The notes under the pieces: model-generated
What the model saw: only the letters and a program-made list of their open reading frames with translations
What the model was told of the DNA's origin: nothing
Databases searched by the model: none
In this document: positions 37,625 through 50,520 of the stretch, in pieces
Layout: each line of letters begins with the position of its first letter
How positions within the stretch are numbered: position 1 is the first letter of the stretch
Program-made: the position numbers and the translations under genes
Source: Saururus chinensis
Taxonomy: Eukaryota > Streptophyta > Magnoliopsida > Piperales > Saururaceae
Direction of reading: 5' to 3'
Assembly: GCA_035235625.1 (NCBI GenBank)
Contig: CP141142.1
Span: 18,114,995 to 18,178,994 of the forward strand
Length of the DNA: 64,000 nucleotides

Positions 37625-40600
37625 TCATCTAAGAAACCTGGTTGGTATGTGTTCATGTATTCTGAGAGGAAGACTGTAGAACTCCTCATTTCTAACATCT
37701 CCTTTTCTATTTAGGAAAGGCACCCACCATGGCAGACCTCTATCAATGCTAGCACGAGCGACATCAAGAGTGTTATCAAGCACTGTTGCAACAACAAGGG
37801 CCACTGTCGGAGCAGATGAGAAGATTGTGTTCAATATGTCATCAAACTGCAATAAATGGAGCAGTGAGTTCGCTGTATTTCCAATCATCAAATGATGCCA
37901 AGTCACTACCATTTCTCTTGTTCTTTATTAGGAGCTTGTTCCAAGCATATACAATATTATGAGGAAGATGGAAAGATTGATCTATAAGCTGCTGACAAGC
38001 ATATTACGTTGAGGCAGATAATAACCATTGATTTACAGCACACAAACATATCTTTTATATGCATAGAACAAGAAAATTCATTAACCCCAACATTAACAAA
38101 TTAATATAAAACGTGAAAACTACGTTTACTCACCCATCCTGCATTTGTTTTGACAGGTCCATTGCCAGCTGAGGCTGTAAATTCACTAAAATATTGAGGT
38201 ACTGAAATTCCTAAGAAGAGAGAGATGCCCAAGACATACAGATTTCGCATGGAATTGCTATTTGCGAATTGAATGAATGAAATTCCTACCGCAGCTAACA
38301 AAGAGAAAAATTTTCGGTAGTAAGAACACATTAAAGATATATCAGCAAGAAAGTAAAACATTTTACAAATTACTAATTGAAAACATACAAGATCAACATA
38401 CCAACTAGTCCAAGAAGGATGCAGTATATTGCAGCAAATATTGGAAATGGTATAGAGGCAAAAAATGCTCCAAATTTTCCTGTAAGGAATAGCATTCATT
38501 CAGAAGAAAGCAGCTTCAGATATTGTTTTGGGGGTATTCTTTTAGATTGGTATCAAGGATTTTGGACTGACCAAATATAGCGAAGAATATCATGAAACCT
38601 GCAGAGAGTTGGACCACTCTTCTGCTGCCTACTCGTGTCAATCCAAGAAGTCCTACATTTTCACTGCAAGATAGAAAACTTCAAGTTTTTCATCCCCAAA
38701 ATATTATATTTAAGCAGCATTCTGTCAATTTATATGTATGCTGCAAGTAAAGCAAATCTATCTTCTGTTTTCTTACACAGATGCAGTGGAAGCAACTACT
38801 GTGCCAAATATCCCTTCAAGGAGCATTCCCACACCCTGCAGTGCCAAATGAAACATGGTCAAATGGTCTTCCTATTTTTTCATATTTTCATTTTTTGAAT
38901 GTTGATCTTCCCCATTGAATTTGATACAAGATTCATTAAAGTTATAGATACGTCTTATTTGTTGATTTTCATATTAAGTCTGAAATACATTCTATTAACA
39001 CAGCCACTTCTTTTCAAACTGCAGTTCAATATGAAATATACATTAAGCTGGGAGAATTGGTTGTCAAGAACATCAAGCAACCAATGAATTCATGGGGATA
39101 TGATGTTTAACCATTTTGATAATTAACATTGTTCAGTTGGACGTCTCTTCCTATTTGACAATTTTTGTGTGAAGTGCTCATGCACATAAGGAGATAAATT
39201 AGAAATCCTTCTTTAAAATTATGAAATTAACAGGGAAACAGACTTTAGATTCTCGTGTTATTTATGCTACGACAGATGACCAGTATGAGCTTACTATTGT
39301 AATAGATAAATTAGAAATCCTTCTTCAAAATTATGAAATTAACAGGGAAACAGACTTTAGATTCTCGTGTTATTTATGCTACGACAGATGACCAGTATGA
39401 GCTTACTATTGTAATTGATAATAGTGTACAAAAAAAGAAAAAGGTGAAAAACATTGTGCAGCTTGTCTTTAATAAAAAGAAGAAATCGAAGACGAAGAAG
39501 AAGATGATGATGGTGGTTTCATTCAATTAACCTGAAGGCCAATACTACGAGAGAACACATGTGGTGGAGGAGGAGTTGCACCGGCATACCTCGCAGCAGC
39601 AAAATATGTTCCAGTAGACTGCAGGAAACAAATGGCAAAACCATCTGAGACTTATGCTTCTTATGCAACATTTGGCATAACAAATTTTGTAAATTTTCAG
39701 TTAAGTAAACAAATTATTAGTGCCTAATTTCATCAAGTCTGCTACCAAGAATGACTTTAGCATCTGATACTATTATGGGGAACTGTTTTATTCCGATAAA
39801 TATGACTTTATACAATGTATTGCCCTTTTTAACTATATGAAATTATGCTAACCTCTGCACTTGCAACCAGAGCTGCACCCAACATTCCAAACACATGACT
39901 GGCACCAAAGATAGGTGCACCATATTGAAACGGATATGGTATCTTGATCCTGAAAGCATAAGAGATTTGTAATGTCCAGTTTATCTATTCTTAACCAATA
40001 AAATGAGTGGTTCATGTTAGAAGGGTAAACTACGTGATCTATGTTGTACCATGGAGCAGAAGACATAAGATAGGATCGATCTGTTCGGCAATGTTGCTTA
40101 GTCTTCTCAGGAACATTGTTGTATGCTCCAGCAGCAGTGAGAATGGCAGCAAATGACCAAATTATGGCAATACAAATGAGCAAAGCAAACCTCTCTATTG
40201 AGGAGTGTGCTCTCTCGTGCAGATTCTTTAAATACTGTCAACACAAGGAACAAAACACAAAGCATTCACGCAAAGTGAACATTTCCTTTCAGAAAAAAAG
40301 AGGTAAATTGAAGCAAATGGAACCAAAAGATATGTGATTACTTGCTGGCAGACCACCATTAAGATAAGCATGGGCATGCCGATTTCCACACATTTGCAAA
40401 GCTGAAGTGACCAAGGATCAAATTAATATCAGAACACACCTCAAAGATTTCACCAGTTAATCATTTTAAGCCCACTGGATAAGAAGTTTCAATTGATCTA
40501 CCTGAGGGAAACCTCTCTCAAATAGACCAAGTCCAACCACAGAAACCACTGGGACTATAGAAACAGGGCTAAAGAATCTGCAATATTCAATAAAAACACA

Positions 40601-41829
40601 AAGGAAGAAGAATATTGTTCCGTAGGAAGCCAGAAAGAACAAACTTCAAATGCAGCAATTCATAAATCCCTTTATAGAATTTAGGCAAATGTCAAACCTT
40701 GAATAATTTCCCCATAGTTTGCTATAACCAATGATAATGTTCAGAAATGAGGAAACAATCAAAGCTCCTTGAATAGACCTGATCGTGTGGACGAATCTCT
40801 GAAAAGTCGATCAGAGTTTTATCAGCAGACCAGTTGATGTAACAAATCCTGATACATAAACATATGGAATCTATCTTCCTAAAACTTCTAATTAACCTCA
40901 TGCTCATCTTTAAATGCCCGAAACCGATAGTCACTGATTATAGACATAACAGGGATAACAAATGCGAAAGAAGCATTCATCACTGTGGGAAGGCGGGTGC
41001 CGAGGAGTGTTTGAAGAAGAGTGTTAATACCACTCATAAACAGCAATGTCTGGATAACCCTTGCCTTATCCCCCTGAAACAAAGCCAGTGACCGCAAATC
41101 ATTTATTATGTTATTTTTTTTTAAAATAAATGGTCAGTAAAAAGCAATTACTAATGGATTGAAAAGAGAATATCTTACACTGTCACCACCCATTAGAGGA
41201 ACTAGAAAGCTAGAAATCATGACAGTTGTTCCTAGCATCACGATGTAATGTTGGAAAGCTAGCAATACAGTTTCCGCTGTAGAATAAAACAAACTAAATT
41301 CGATTAGCTGCTTACCATAGACATACTGTAATGTGTTCATGGTTTAAAATCACTAATAAAAGAAAACATCAACTGGAAAATATTCCAAATGCAATATACA
41401 TACAAACAGGATCAAACGTCAGTCAAAAGGGAAACTAAGAGGAAAAAACAGAGTATGATGGAAAGCCCATTTGGCAAACCAAATTCAATGAACCACCCAG
41501 GGCCAAATTATAAGATAAAGTTGCATAAGTCAGACATCTCGATACATGCATGAAGAACAAAATAAGGGAGCTGTAGACCACAATCCCCATCAGGGTTCAG
41601 AAACCTTTGCAAGTGAACATCAAGAAGATACAAGCATACAGAGTGGAAACGAAGAGGAGAGAAAGCAGAAGAGAAGGAAAAATGACTGACGCCACGAAGG
41701 GTGGGTGTGGATGCAAAAGTTCATCTGATGAAGCTGCTCAGATGGAGGCGGCGCGGGCGGTCTTGAAGCTATCGGTGGTGGTGGCGGCACTGAAACTGTT
41801 GGTACATGAGGAGGATTCGTCTCCACCAT
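37625..41829 (-). CDS. Nucleobase-ascorbate transporter (NAT/NCS2 family), intact 14-exon gene
   Basis: This is a multi-pass membrane permease of the NAT (xanthine/uracil permease) family; plant members move purines and uracil across membranes. Exons in transcript order (plus coordinates): 41691-41829, 41179-41276, 40897-41073, 40698-40798, 40502-40577, 40342-40401, 40050-40234, 39853-39949, 39532-39618, 38777-38835, 38572-38663, 38402-38479, 38134-38294, 37625-37846. All introns are GT-AG. The exons sum to 1632 bp, 543 residues plus TGA, with all phases consistent and the usual plant NAT length. Visible motifs are the FQHYIVML segment (QH motif), SAESTG, and the NAT signature ENVGLLGLTR (exon 11). 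The start is the ATG opening MVETNPPHVP; the N-terminus is proline-rich, then HPSWPE leads into the first membrane segment. Substrate cannot be told from sequence. No defect is visible. It lies in DNA poor in recognisable transposons. Confidence 0.93.
39193..39416. repeat. Tandem duplication (112 bp x 2) inside NAT intron 9
   Basis: The 112 bp unit beginning GATAAATTAGAAATCC is repeated directly with one or two differences, so the duplication is recent. It lies between exons 10 and 9 of the NAT gene and does not touch splice sites. Confidence 0.95.
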
Positions 41830-43860
41830 TTTCTTCTCGTCCTTCCTCCTCTTCTCCCCTTACTGAGCTTCTTCCCCACCCAGAAGACGATCCGCTACTT
41901 CTTCTAAAAGGTTTCTACACGCCTTTCTTAATCCTGTTTCTTTAAGGGAAAGGCAAAGAGCAGCAAAAACGAGACGGGGGAAATAGCAAACAAACAAACA
42001 AAGATGGGGTCTCTTCATTGGAAATGAGAAAGAAATGACCCAGAAAATGCACTAGGAGTTAAGAAAGTATGGGGGAGGAGGAAGATTCAGTTATTAAGGT
42101 GGCAGCGTACATCGAAGTGTGGGACAAGGCTGTCTACGGCATGGGGGAGTACTTTCACCTAGAGATCCACGAACTTGCGGCATCACATCAGCCTGCTATT
42201 TTGCAATGCAGAAAGGGTGACTTTTAGACGTTCCAATATAACTCATCTCGTTTACGTGGATAATTACGACGCTACCACCACTCGTTCATTTGTTTTTTCC
42301 AATGCAAAGTACGAAGTTTTTTCTTTTGGACGAGCTGAATTAGGTAGAATACAACCCAAATTAGTAAGTTTCGTTTGGTTATTCAGTTCTAATTCATTTC
42401 CAAGAGTTAAACAACCAACTCAAACTTGGTTCCGATCCAGTTTCTTCGATGAAAGACCAAAAATCGAACCGGAATAGGATATTTTACTTTTTTAATTAAA
42501 AAATATGTTATTGGCCGTTCATTTAAATGAACAGCCAAGATTAACCATATCCTACCCCTTGACCAAATTAGCTAGACTTCTAATTTGGCTATATATCTAA
42601 ATTATTAGTAACTTTTTACTATTTATCTAACTAGATTTAAAAACATGTGAAGTAAGAAACATGCGACTAGAAATGGCATGAGTACCCTCTCTGCTTAGTT
42701 TATCATTGATTAAGAGGGAAATGCATGCGAGAAGAGTAAAAGCTCTTGTGTCTCCCCTACATCCCAGTAACATCATCCCCGACTTCGTCTTCCTTGGTGG
42801 TTTTCTTTTCCTGTGTGGCTTCCTCTTCTTGTGTGGCTTCCTCTTCCCCGGCAGTTTCCTCTTCCTGAGTAGTTTCTTCTCCCCAACGGCTTGTGCTACC
42901 TATTTAGATTTTTTGGGTAAATAGAAAACTAAAAAACCTAGATAACTAGAAAACTAAAATGTTAGAAAGCTAAAAAATTAATAAACTAGATAACTGGAAA
43001 GTTGTATTATTAGATGTCAGAAGAGCATGGAAAGGAACAAAAGTTTTGTTATGTATTTGGACATTTATTGGGATACAAATGGTACAAAATATAATTACGA
43101 AATTGCAATAACAAAAGTCACTGAAGTTTCATGCAAAGTCACCTATGATGCCCGCTCCCATGAAGTTTACATGGTTAAAGAAAAAATACTCATTAAAGTT
43201 AAGTTTAACATATCATATAGCAGTTTCAATTGACCTTCTACCTTCTAAAAATCATGATATTGAAACTCTCCAGTGTTTCCTTCAAGAGAATAAGCTTAGG
43301 TCAAATGGAATACCACTGATGATAACTAAAGCAATAAAAGAAGATATCACCAATGGGAATATCAATGTCAATGTACTGAAGTGGGACGAGGAGATGGGAA
43401 GAAAATGAGCAAAGTGGGAGGAGAAAATAGGAAGAAAGAGAGCAAAGTGGGAGGAGAAGAGTACTTGTTATATTGTTCTATAAAACATAACTATAAATCT
43501 CAGTTGTGGCAAGGATAAACTCCAATTAGATGAGTTATTTCATTTAGAAGAGAAGAGTAGGATAAAGAAAACAGATATATCTTGTAAGAACATAAGTGTC
43601 ATTATGTCATGATTGGCTTATTTATGTGATCAAAATAATGTCATGAATTTGTATAATTTTGAGTCAGTTTATGTGTAAAGATTGAAATTTGAAGATGGAG
43701 TATAAGGAAGGATTAAATCCATATTTCATTAGGGTAAAACAAGCACACACATCACATTAACATACTTTAGGGTACAAGAAACCTTAGGTGAAAGAAAGGT
43801 GAGAGTTAGAGTTTATTTTGAATAAAAATAAAAAATTTGTTTATAGTGACAATCATTAAA
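41830..43860. other. Upstream region of NAT and unassigned DNA
   Basis: The first few hundred bases presumably hold the NAT promoter and 5' UTR; I could not fix a TATA box with confidence. A near-perfect 28 bp palindrome lies at 42511-42538 (core GTTCATTTAAATGAAC). An 18 bp tandem repeat (GTGTGGCTTCCTCTTC-like, about four units) lies at 42795-42885. Open frames at 42175-42477 and 43027-43408 match nothing I recognise. Confidence 0.35.
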
Positions 43861-45340
43861 CAATATCGATCGATCGATTTTGAACTGCAGCAAAGCTCTC
43901 CCGAATATTGTTGATAGATTGATTTCTTCATTAAAATGATCGATCAACACTTGAAACAACCTTTGTTAAATTAAGCCAAGATTTTGTAGATCTATTGCTT
44001 TGTCAATCGATTAATTGATATGAGGAGTCATTAGAAGGAATCAACTAACCGTTCGATCGCCCTGTGGAATGATTGATTGGTGGAACTAAGAGTTGCCTGA
44101 ATTAACTTTTCTGGTTTGTTTCTTAATTAATTGTATATTCCTTTTGAGACTTAGGGAGTATAAAAGGCTTGGAATGTGAAGATAAAGGGAGATGAGGCAT
44201 AGAGAACTTGTGTAGAGTTGCTCTAATAGTTTCTAAAGAAAATTAGTCTTCTAGGTTCTGATTTTGTCTACCTTAATGAAAAAAGTGATTAGAGATGAGA
44301 TGACCTCACAAAAATACATGTGAAGCATGGTGTTTGATGGAGATTATTATTGAGAAGATCAAGGAGAAAGAATATTGTTGCGGAATTGCCTAAATTAGAC
44401 TTTTTGGGTTTAATTTATCTTCCTAGTTGAATACATATTCCTTTTGAGACTTGGGGAATCTATAAAAAGGGTTGGGAATGTGAGGAGAAAGGGAGAGAAG
44501 GCTTTGAAAACTTAGAGAGCTTGTATGAGGTTGCTCTAATGAATTTAACTTTTAAGAGAGAACTAGTCTTCTATGTTGTGATTTTGTCTACCTTAATAAA
44601 AAAAGTGATTAGTGGTGAGATGTGTGCACAAAAATACATGTGAAACATGGTGTTCGGTGAAGATTTTTGCTAAGAAGATCAAGGAGAAAGAAAATTCGTT
44701 CCAAATGAGGAGATAAAAGCTCTACATTGATCAAAAGCACAAAGAGAAGAAGATGATCAAACTAATACCGGTAAACAATCAAGGAGTAGTTGATTCAGAT
44801 CAAAGTGGTGTGAAGAACCAACCAATAAAAAAAAGAGTATTTGTTCTTTATAATCGGTAATTTTATAATCTAAAATTTACATAGTGCATAATTGATTTGG
44901 ATAGTGTGCCCCGTGATTTTTTCCTAGTTAGGTTTCCACAAAAAAATTCTTCTGTATTTTGCTTAGTAATTTGATTGCAATTTTTTGTTAAAACATATAG
45001 GGATTAGGCACATTGAATTAGATAAAGTCTGTGTTTATTTTATTTAAAAAGGGAAGATAAATCTTGTAAATAGATTACAAGTTAGTGACACTTTATTTTT
45101 CTTGGTTTGTGTATATTACACATTGATCACAAACCAACACATCTCGCATTAACATTGATTAAGAATTATCAGATGATGAACTAGCAAGTGTAAAACAAGA
45201 GTGTGAGATTTATATAAACATAAATAATTGTCACTAGCACACTTATAAATGACTTTGGATTAGACGTGAGATGAGTAGAAGAAGATTGGAAAATTAATTA
45301 TGTGCAAGATATTCAATATGCCTTACCATCAACACATGGA
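43860..45340. other. Unassigned DNA with GATC-rich words, possible LTR
   Basis: It carries repeated ATCGATCGAT-type words (43866-44090) like those in the LTRs of this window, then a promoter-like tandem duplication at 44090-44700. It could be part of a retroelement LTR, but no TG...CA ends with target duplication were found. Confidence 0.35.
44090..44700 (+). repeat. Tandem duplication (~300 bp x 2) of a promoter-like segment
   Basis: Each unit has ATATTCCTTTTGAGACTT, a TATA-like word (GTATAAAAGG near 44159; CTATAAAAAGG near 44460), TTGCTCTAAT, GATTTTGTCTACCTTAAT and AAAATACATGTGAA in the same order. Divergence between the units is moderate, so the duplication is not recent. Confidence 0.75.
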
Positions 45341-45352
45341 GATTAGGATTTT

Positions 45353-45480
45353 GAGTTTTTTCCATATTGCCTGGCCAAAGAATGAAATATTCCATATTCC
45401 CTAGATTTTAAACAGAAATGCCTTATGCCCTATTTGTGGACCAAAATGCCCTTAGATTTCCACTATATCAGGTTTTTATG
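45353..45480 (+). repeat. MULE left terminal inverted repeat
   Basis: It starts GAGTTTTTTCCATATT and includes CATATTCCCTAGATTTTAAA and AAAATGCCCTTAG. It matches the reverse complement of 60095-60210 with several indels. Confidence 0.8.
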
Positions 45481-45641
45481 TAGAGAGTAATATATGAACA
45501 CCGGAGCAATGCCACGCCGTTCTGGTGTGTTGGTAGTCATCAGCAGTGAATGGAACTCGCCGGTGGGAGCTAACCAATGGTGACTCACCAGCAAGAGTCG
45601 ATGATCAAGAAAAAAATATTTTTTGATACTGCACACACTGT

Positions 45642-48480
45642 GTGAGTACTCCAAAGGCTTCATTTTGTAGAAACGATCCTTCTTTCATACCGATCATGGA
45701 TAGGATTTGTATTTGCATCCATTATAATGGAGAGGTAGGCAATGATAGCATGTATATTGGTGGAATGGCACGGTTGATGAACATTTATCTGTCAGTGAAC
45801 TTTGACGAGCTGCTGGGACAAGTCAAAGCATGACTTTCTGTCAATGGTAATGTCAGTTTAAAGTATTTAATTTCATCCTCCCAATCATTCATGATATATG
45901 AATTACAAGACGATTAGGACCTCCAATCAGTGTTCTCTATTCATAAGAAGGCAAAGAAGGAGGTGTTATCATTGTATGCCAAGATGAAACAGCCTGATAA
46001 TAGTGATAAATCAATATCACCCTCCGTAGAAAGGAACCAGACAATCAATAGTGCTAAATCACCCATCATAATGCTCATCCTAGCTCTAAAGTCGGATTTC
46101 ATTTTGGATTCAATGAAACTTGGTTCACCTTTGAAACTGTCAGGTAACAATGAATCTTTAGATTATACGCAATTGGAATATTTCGTGTACTCGAGACCAT
46201 GATATTTAACATATTGTGTTAAGGGTAAATCATATCGTGTGAAGTAATAAACATGACGCGTAATATATCGCATTAGTAATTACACGATATACACATGCTA
46301 TATAGCAATTATGAGTTGTAATGTAGATATAATAACACAACATGCATTCATGTCGTAGTTTCGATAACAAGTTTTGAAATGTAAGCATGTTAACAGAATA
46401 CATGATGTTGACTAACTTCACATTTTTTAAACACAATAATGTGCAATGCAGATTGGGAGAAGCGGGAAACTTGCCCGTAACAAATCCATGTCAATCATTT
46501 TTCACCAATCCAACAAGTACAGAACCTGAAATAGAAGTAAATCAGAATAGATCAGAGGAATGGCCGCCAATGATGGGTGGGACAAGGACTTCATTTGATA
46601 ACTATGAACCTCCATACAACCATTGTAATTACGACAGTGGACAAGGCAAAGAAGTTGAAAATATGTGTGGTGAGGATATGTGGTGCGATAATGATATAGA
46701 TGACATGGAAAGTATGTCCGACCATGAAGAATTTGGAAGTAGCGAGGTTCCCAATAACGTCGACGTTGAGGCAGAGGCGAATTGGGATACAGTCGATGAT
46801 TTAAATATGTTGGAACCGAATATTGGTGAAGGCCAGCTAATGACGAGCAGTTTGCAAGCTAAGGATTACTAGAAGCTCCTCGAATTGGGTGCACATTTTC
46901 TAAACCTATTTCGTTTCAAGAGGGTCCTGATTGACTTAGCAATAAAGGAAATTTTCAGATATCATGTTGTGGATGAAAGCCAGAATACGTACACCGCAAA
47001 GTGCTCCAATGATTCTTGTAACTGGTACATAAGGGCTTCAAATATAGGAGATCATGTGACTGTCACGAGGTTAGTGCCAACTCATTCATGTGGAATCCAA
47101 AGGGAAGTCAACTAACCATCCCCTAGCATCGCACTTATGGATAGTGAGAAAATCTTATGACCTCTTTAAAGACTCAATGGACATTACACCTAAGAGCATA
47201 GCAAGTTATATATCGAAGCACTGAGGCATAATATGTTGTGAGTTGCATTTGCAGTGGTTGAGAGCAAGTGCGAGAAAACTTGGTGCTGGTTTCTTGAGTT
47301 GTTTAGAAATCATCTAAGTCTCTGATCCTCCAGCCGAGTTGGATACAATCGTTTCTGATAGACAGAAGGGATTAGCAAATGCTGTGAAGAAGTTTTTCCC
47401 ATCTACACACTATAGATATTGCATCCATCACATGGCAGCAAATATGCTGGACATATTCAAGGCCAACTACCTAAAGAATCAGCTCCATGTTGTAGCCAAA
47501 ACAGTCAGACAGAATGTGTATGATGAAACAATGAACAAGAAAAGATATTGGACCCTCAACTCAAATAGGTCTGAAAGTACAAATGCAATGTTCAAAAAAG
47601 CCAGATTGATGCCTATAACTCGTTTAATTGAGCACACAAGGGAGCACACAATAGCATTATTTGAAATACGTCGGATGGATGGTCAGGATATGATGGAAGA
47701 GTTAACTCTATTTGCCCGAAAACACATTCAAAACAGGGGAGAAGAAGCCAGGAATGTGATTGTATTGCATGTGTCAATGTATGAAGTTTAGGTTAACTTG
47801 CTATATCACCAGGTACATTGCATTCATACGGCGATGTACAAAGGGTGTGTTCGTTTATGCATGAGGGCTTCATATCATGTTAGTTTAAACATGTTAGTTT
47901 CATTCATCATGTAAGTAGATACAATTTTACTTAACGATTGTATGACACGTCGTGTAATCAAGAACACAAGAAATTCATTTATCATGCGCTCATACACAAT
48001 ATTTTCTTCATAGGTTGTGGTTAACCTGAATGATTGTACATGCACATGTGGAAGGTTTCAACATCTGGGTCTACCATGTAAGCATGCAATCACAACAATC
48101 GATAATAGACACTTCTATGTGTCTGAGTACTACAAAAGATGGTACTCTATTAAAATGCATAAACTAACCTATCGAGAGCCCTTACACCCAACGAAGGATC
48201 AGCACCAGTGGGCACCGACTGGAGTTATGCCTACATTCAGTCCACTATCCCTCAAAAGCAGCAGGGGCGTCCACGGAAAAATCATATAGAGTCACAACCG
48301 CCTCTCAAAGCCCCACGAAAATGTGGAACATGCGGTTAATTGGGTCACAACTACAAATGATGTACCAGCGCACAAGGGCACCCCCCAATGTGGCGGATGT
48401 CCCATCGACAAGCCGAAGGAGGTCAAATAATAGCGTATGCAAATGGCGTAAGGAAGGGGAGCATCGATCAGGCTTACCTT
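45642..48480 (+). pseudogene. mudrA-like MULE transposase, degenerate
   Basis: Pieces in order: an acidic N-terminal region (46450-46870, rich in D/E); a MuDR DNA-binding domain (46895-47115: KRVLIDLAIKEIFRYHVV and CSNDSCNWYIRASN, ending in a THSC zinc-binding tail); the transposase core (47250-47560: FAVVE-like ESKCEKTWCWFLELF, then TIVSDRQKGLANAVKKFFP and YCIHHMAANM); and a SWIM zinc finger (48040-48090: CTCTCGRFQHLGLPCKHA). A CCHC-like knuckle follows at 48318-48350 (KCGTCG, LGHNY). The usual region between the MuDR domain and ESKC, which carries the first catalytic Asp, is missing. Stops and an intron-like gap (47792-48016) separate pieces. In an intact copy it would bind the terminal repeats and cut DNA with a DDE active site; this copy cannot. 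Confidence 0.85.
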
Positions 48481-48836
48481 TTCCACCCCCATTCTTTAGC
48501 TAAATTTTTTTGTATATGCATCATGTTATGAACAACACGAAATATGTAATTAACATGTTCCTAAAAACACGAAATGTTGTACATAAGGTATACTCTTTAG
48601 TTGTATCGTGTAATCACCAACACAACCAAAAGGGGATTACGTGTTACTAATGACATGATAATATCAATCGATTATTAATTATTTTGTCAAGGGTGTCCAT
48701 GTCTTACACGAGATTGGTCATATTGTATGTTCTAACCCACAATAATTCCATTATTGTAATGACCCAATTCCTGAGGCATTATTCCAGAAGCATCAATACC
48801 TTCAATAACTTGGCAGTCCGTAACTATCTCACCCTA

Positions 48837-48838
<2 letters not shown>

Positions 48839-48903
<65 letters not shown>
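48839..48903. repeat. (TA)n microsatellite
   Basis: About 32 TA dinucleotides. The other copy of the duplicated unit has much shorter TA runs at the matching place (about 50031-50043) and at 49866-49882. Confidence 0.95.
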
Positions 48904-48906
<3 letters not shown>

Positions 48907-50520
48907 GGTTAGGGTTTGCATATCGCTAACTTACTAGTTGTTCGCGGAGACAGGTCATTCAGGAGATCGCTTAAGTGGCGGCTGGTGAATCGGCCCCCCA
49001 TTGGATATGGTCATCACCTCTATCCGATTGTGGGCATGATTCACTAGATGGAGATATATCGAGGTCTTCAATGATCCATCGCTTTTGCGCCCTATTTGAT
49101 AGATGGTGATTTAGCAATGACTTTTTCACGATTCCGATAATGAATATTTTTGAAGTATATCTGAGAAGGTTGTTGGGAGATCGCTCGCACAAAGATGTTC
49201 TTTGTGGAGACGTATCATTTGGGAGATTGTTGTAGTGGCGGCTAGTGAATTGGCCTTCCTTTGGATACAGTCCTCACCTAAATTCGATGGCGGGCATGGT
49301 TCGCTAGACGGTGATATATCAATGTCTCTAATGATCCGAAACATTCACGCCCTATTCGCTAAACGACACCCTATTCTTGAAATGATGGGTTTGAGAATTT
49401 GCAAGAAGATCGCACTCCAACTTATGGCTAGCGACGAGACAAATTGTTATTTTCTTTGTATTTTTAAAGTTCTGTAAAGATTAGTTTTTTGGATGTAATA
49501 AATTAATAATAGTTATATCTTTCTTCCCATTGAAAGTTTTCTTTCCCATATATTGAGAGTAATAATGTGACGATTTTTTGCTTACTAACACGCTCTCAAA
49601 ATTGGTCCCAAAGACAAGCTGACGGAGGTCGAATAATCGCGTACGCAAACGGTGTAAGGAAGGGGGGCATCAATCAGGCTTACCTTTTCAACCACCGTTC
49701 TTCAGCTAATTTTTTTTATATGCATCATATTATCAATAACACAAAATATGTAATTAACGTGTTCCTAAAAAACATGACATGTTGTACATAGGGTATATTG
49801 TATATGTGTCTTGTGTAAGCGACAACATGACCAAAAGGGTTTACGTGTTACTAATTACATGATAATATATATATATATATATTGATTATTAATTCTTATG
49901 TCAAAGTGTCCTTTGCTTACACTATATTGGTCATATCGTGTGTTCGAACCCACGACAATTCCATGTTTGTAATTTTCCAATTCCCGAGGGGTTATTCCCG
50001 AGGCATCAATACCTTCAATAACCTTGCGGCCTATATATATATATAGGGTTAGGGTTTGCATATTGCTAACTTACTGGTTCTTTGCGCAGACAGGTCATTC
50101 GGGAGATTACTTAAGCAGTGGCTGGTGAATCGGCCCACCATCGGATATGGTGATCACCCATATCCGATCGTGGGCATGATTCACTAGACGGCGATATATC
50201 AATGTCTCTAATGATCCATCGCATTCGTGCCTTATTTGATAGACTCTGATAATGAATATTTTTGCAGTATATCCAAGAAGATTGCAGGGAGATCGCTCAC
50301 ACAATGATGTTCTTCACGGAGACGTATCATTCGGGAGATTGCTGTAGCGGTGGCTGCTGAATCGGCCCTCCTACAAATACGGTCGTCACTTATATCTAAT
50401 GGTGGGCACATTTCACTAGAAGGCGATATATCAATGTCTCTAATGATCCGTCGCATTCACACCCTATTCGCTAGACGCCCTATTCTTCAATTGATAGGTC
50501 TGTGATTCTGGAAGGAGATC

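Noticed and set aside
41607-41945. Plus-strand open frame across the NAT first exon
   Set aside because: It is antisense to exon 1 of a gene whose 14 exons fit together. No motif is present.
42175-42477. 100-codon open frame upstream of NAT
   Set aside because: The sequence resembles low-copy repeat DNA and shows no motif. The length is within chance for this region.
48904-48920. Telomere-like TTAGGGTTAGGG word (also near 50045)
   Set aside because: There are only two units, in a tandemly duplicated MULE segment, and plant telomeres use TTTAGGG. It is not a telomere or interstitial telomeric array.
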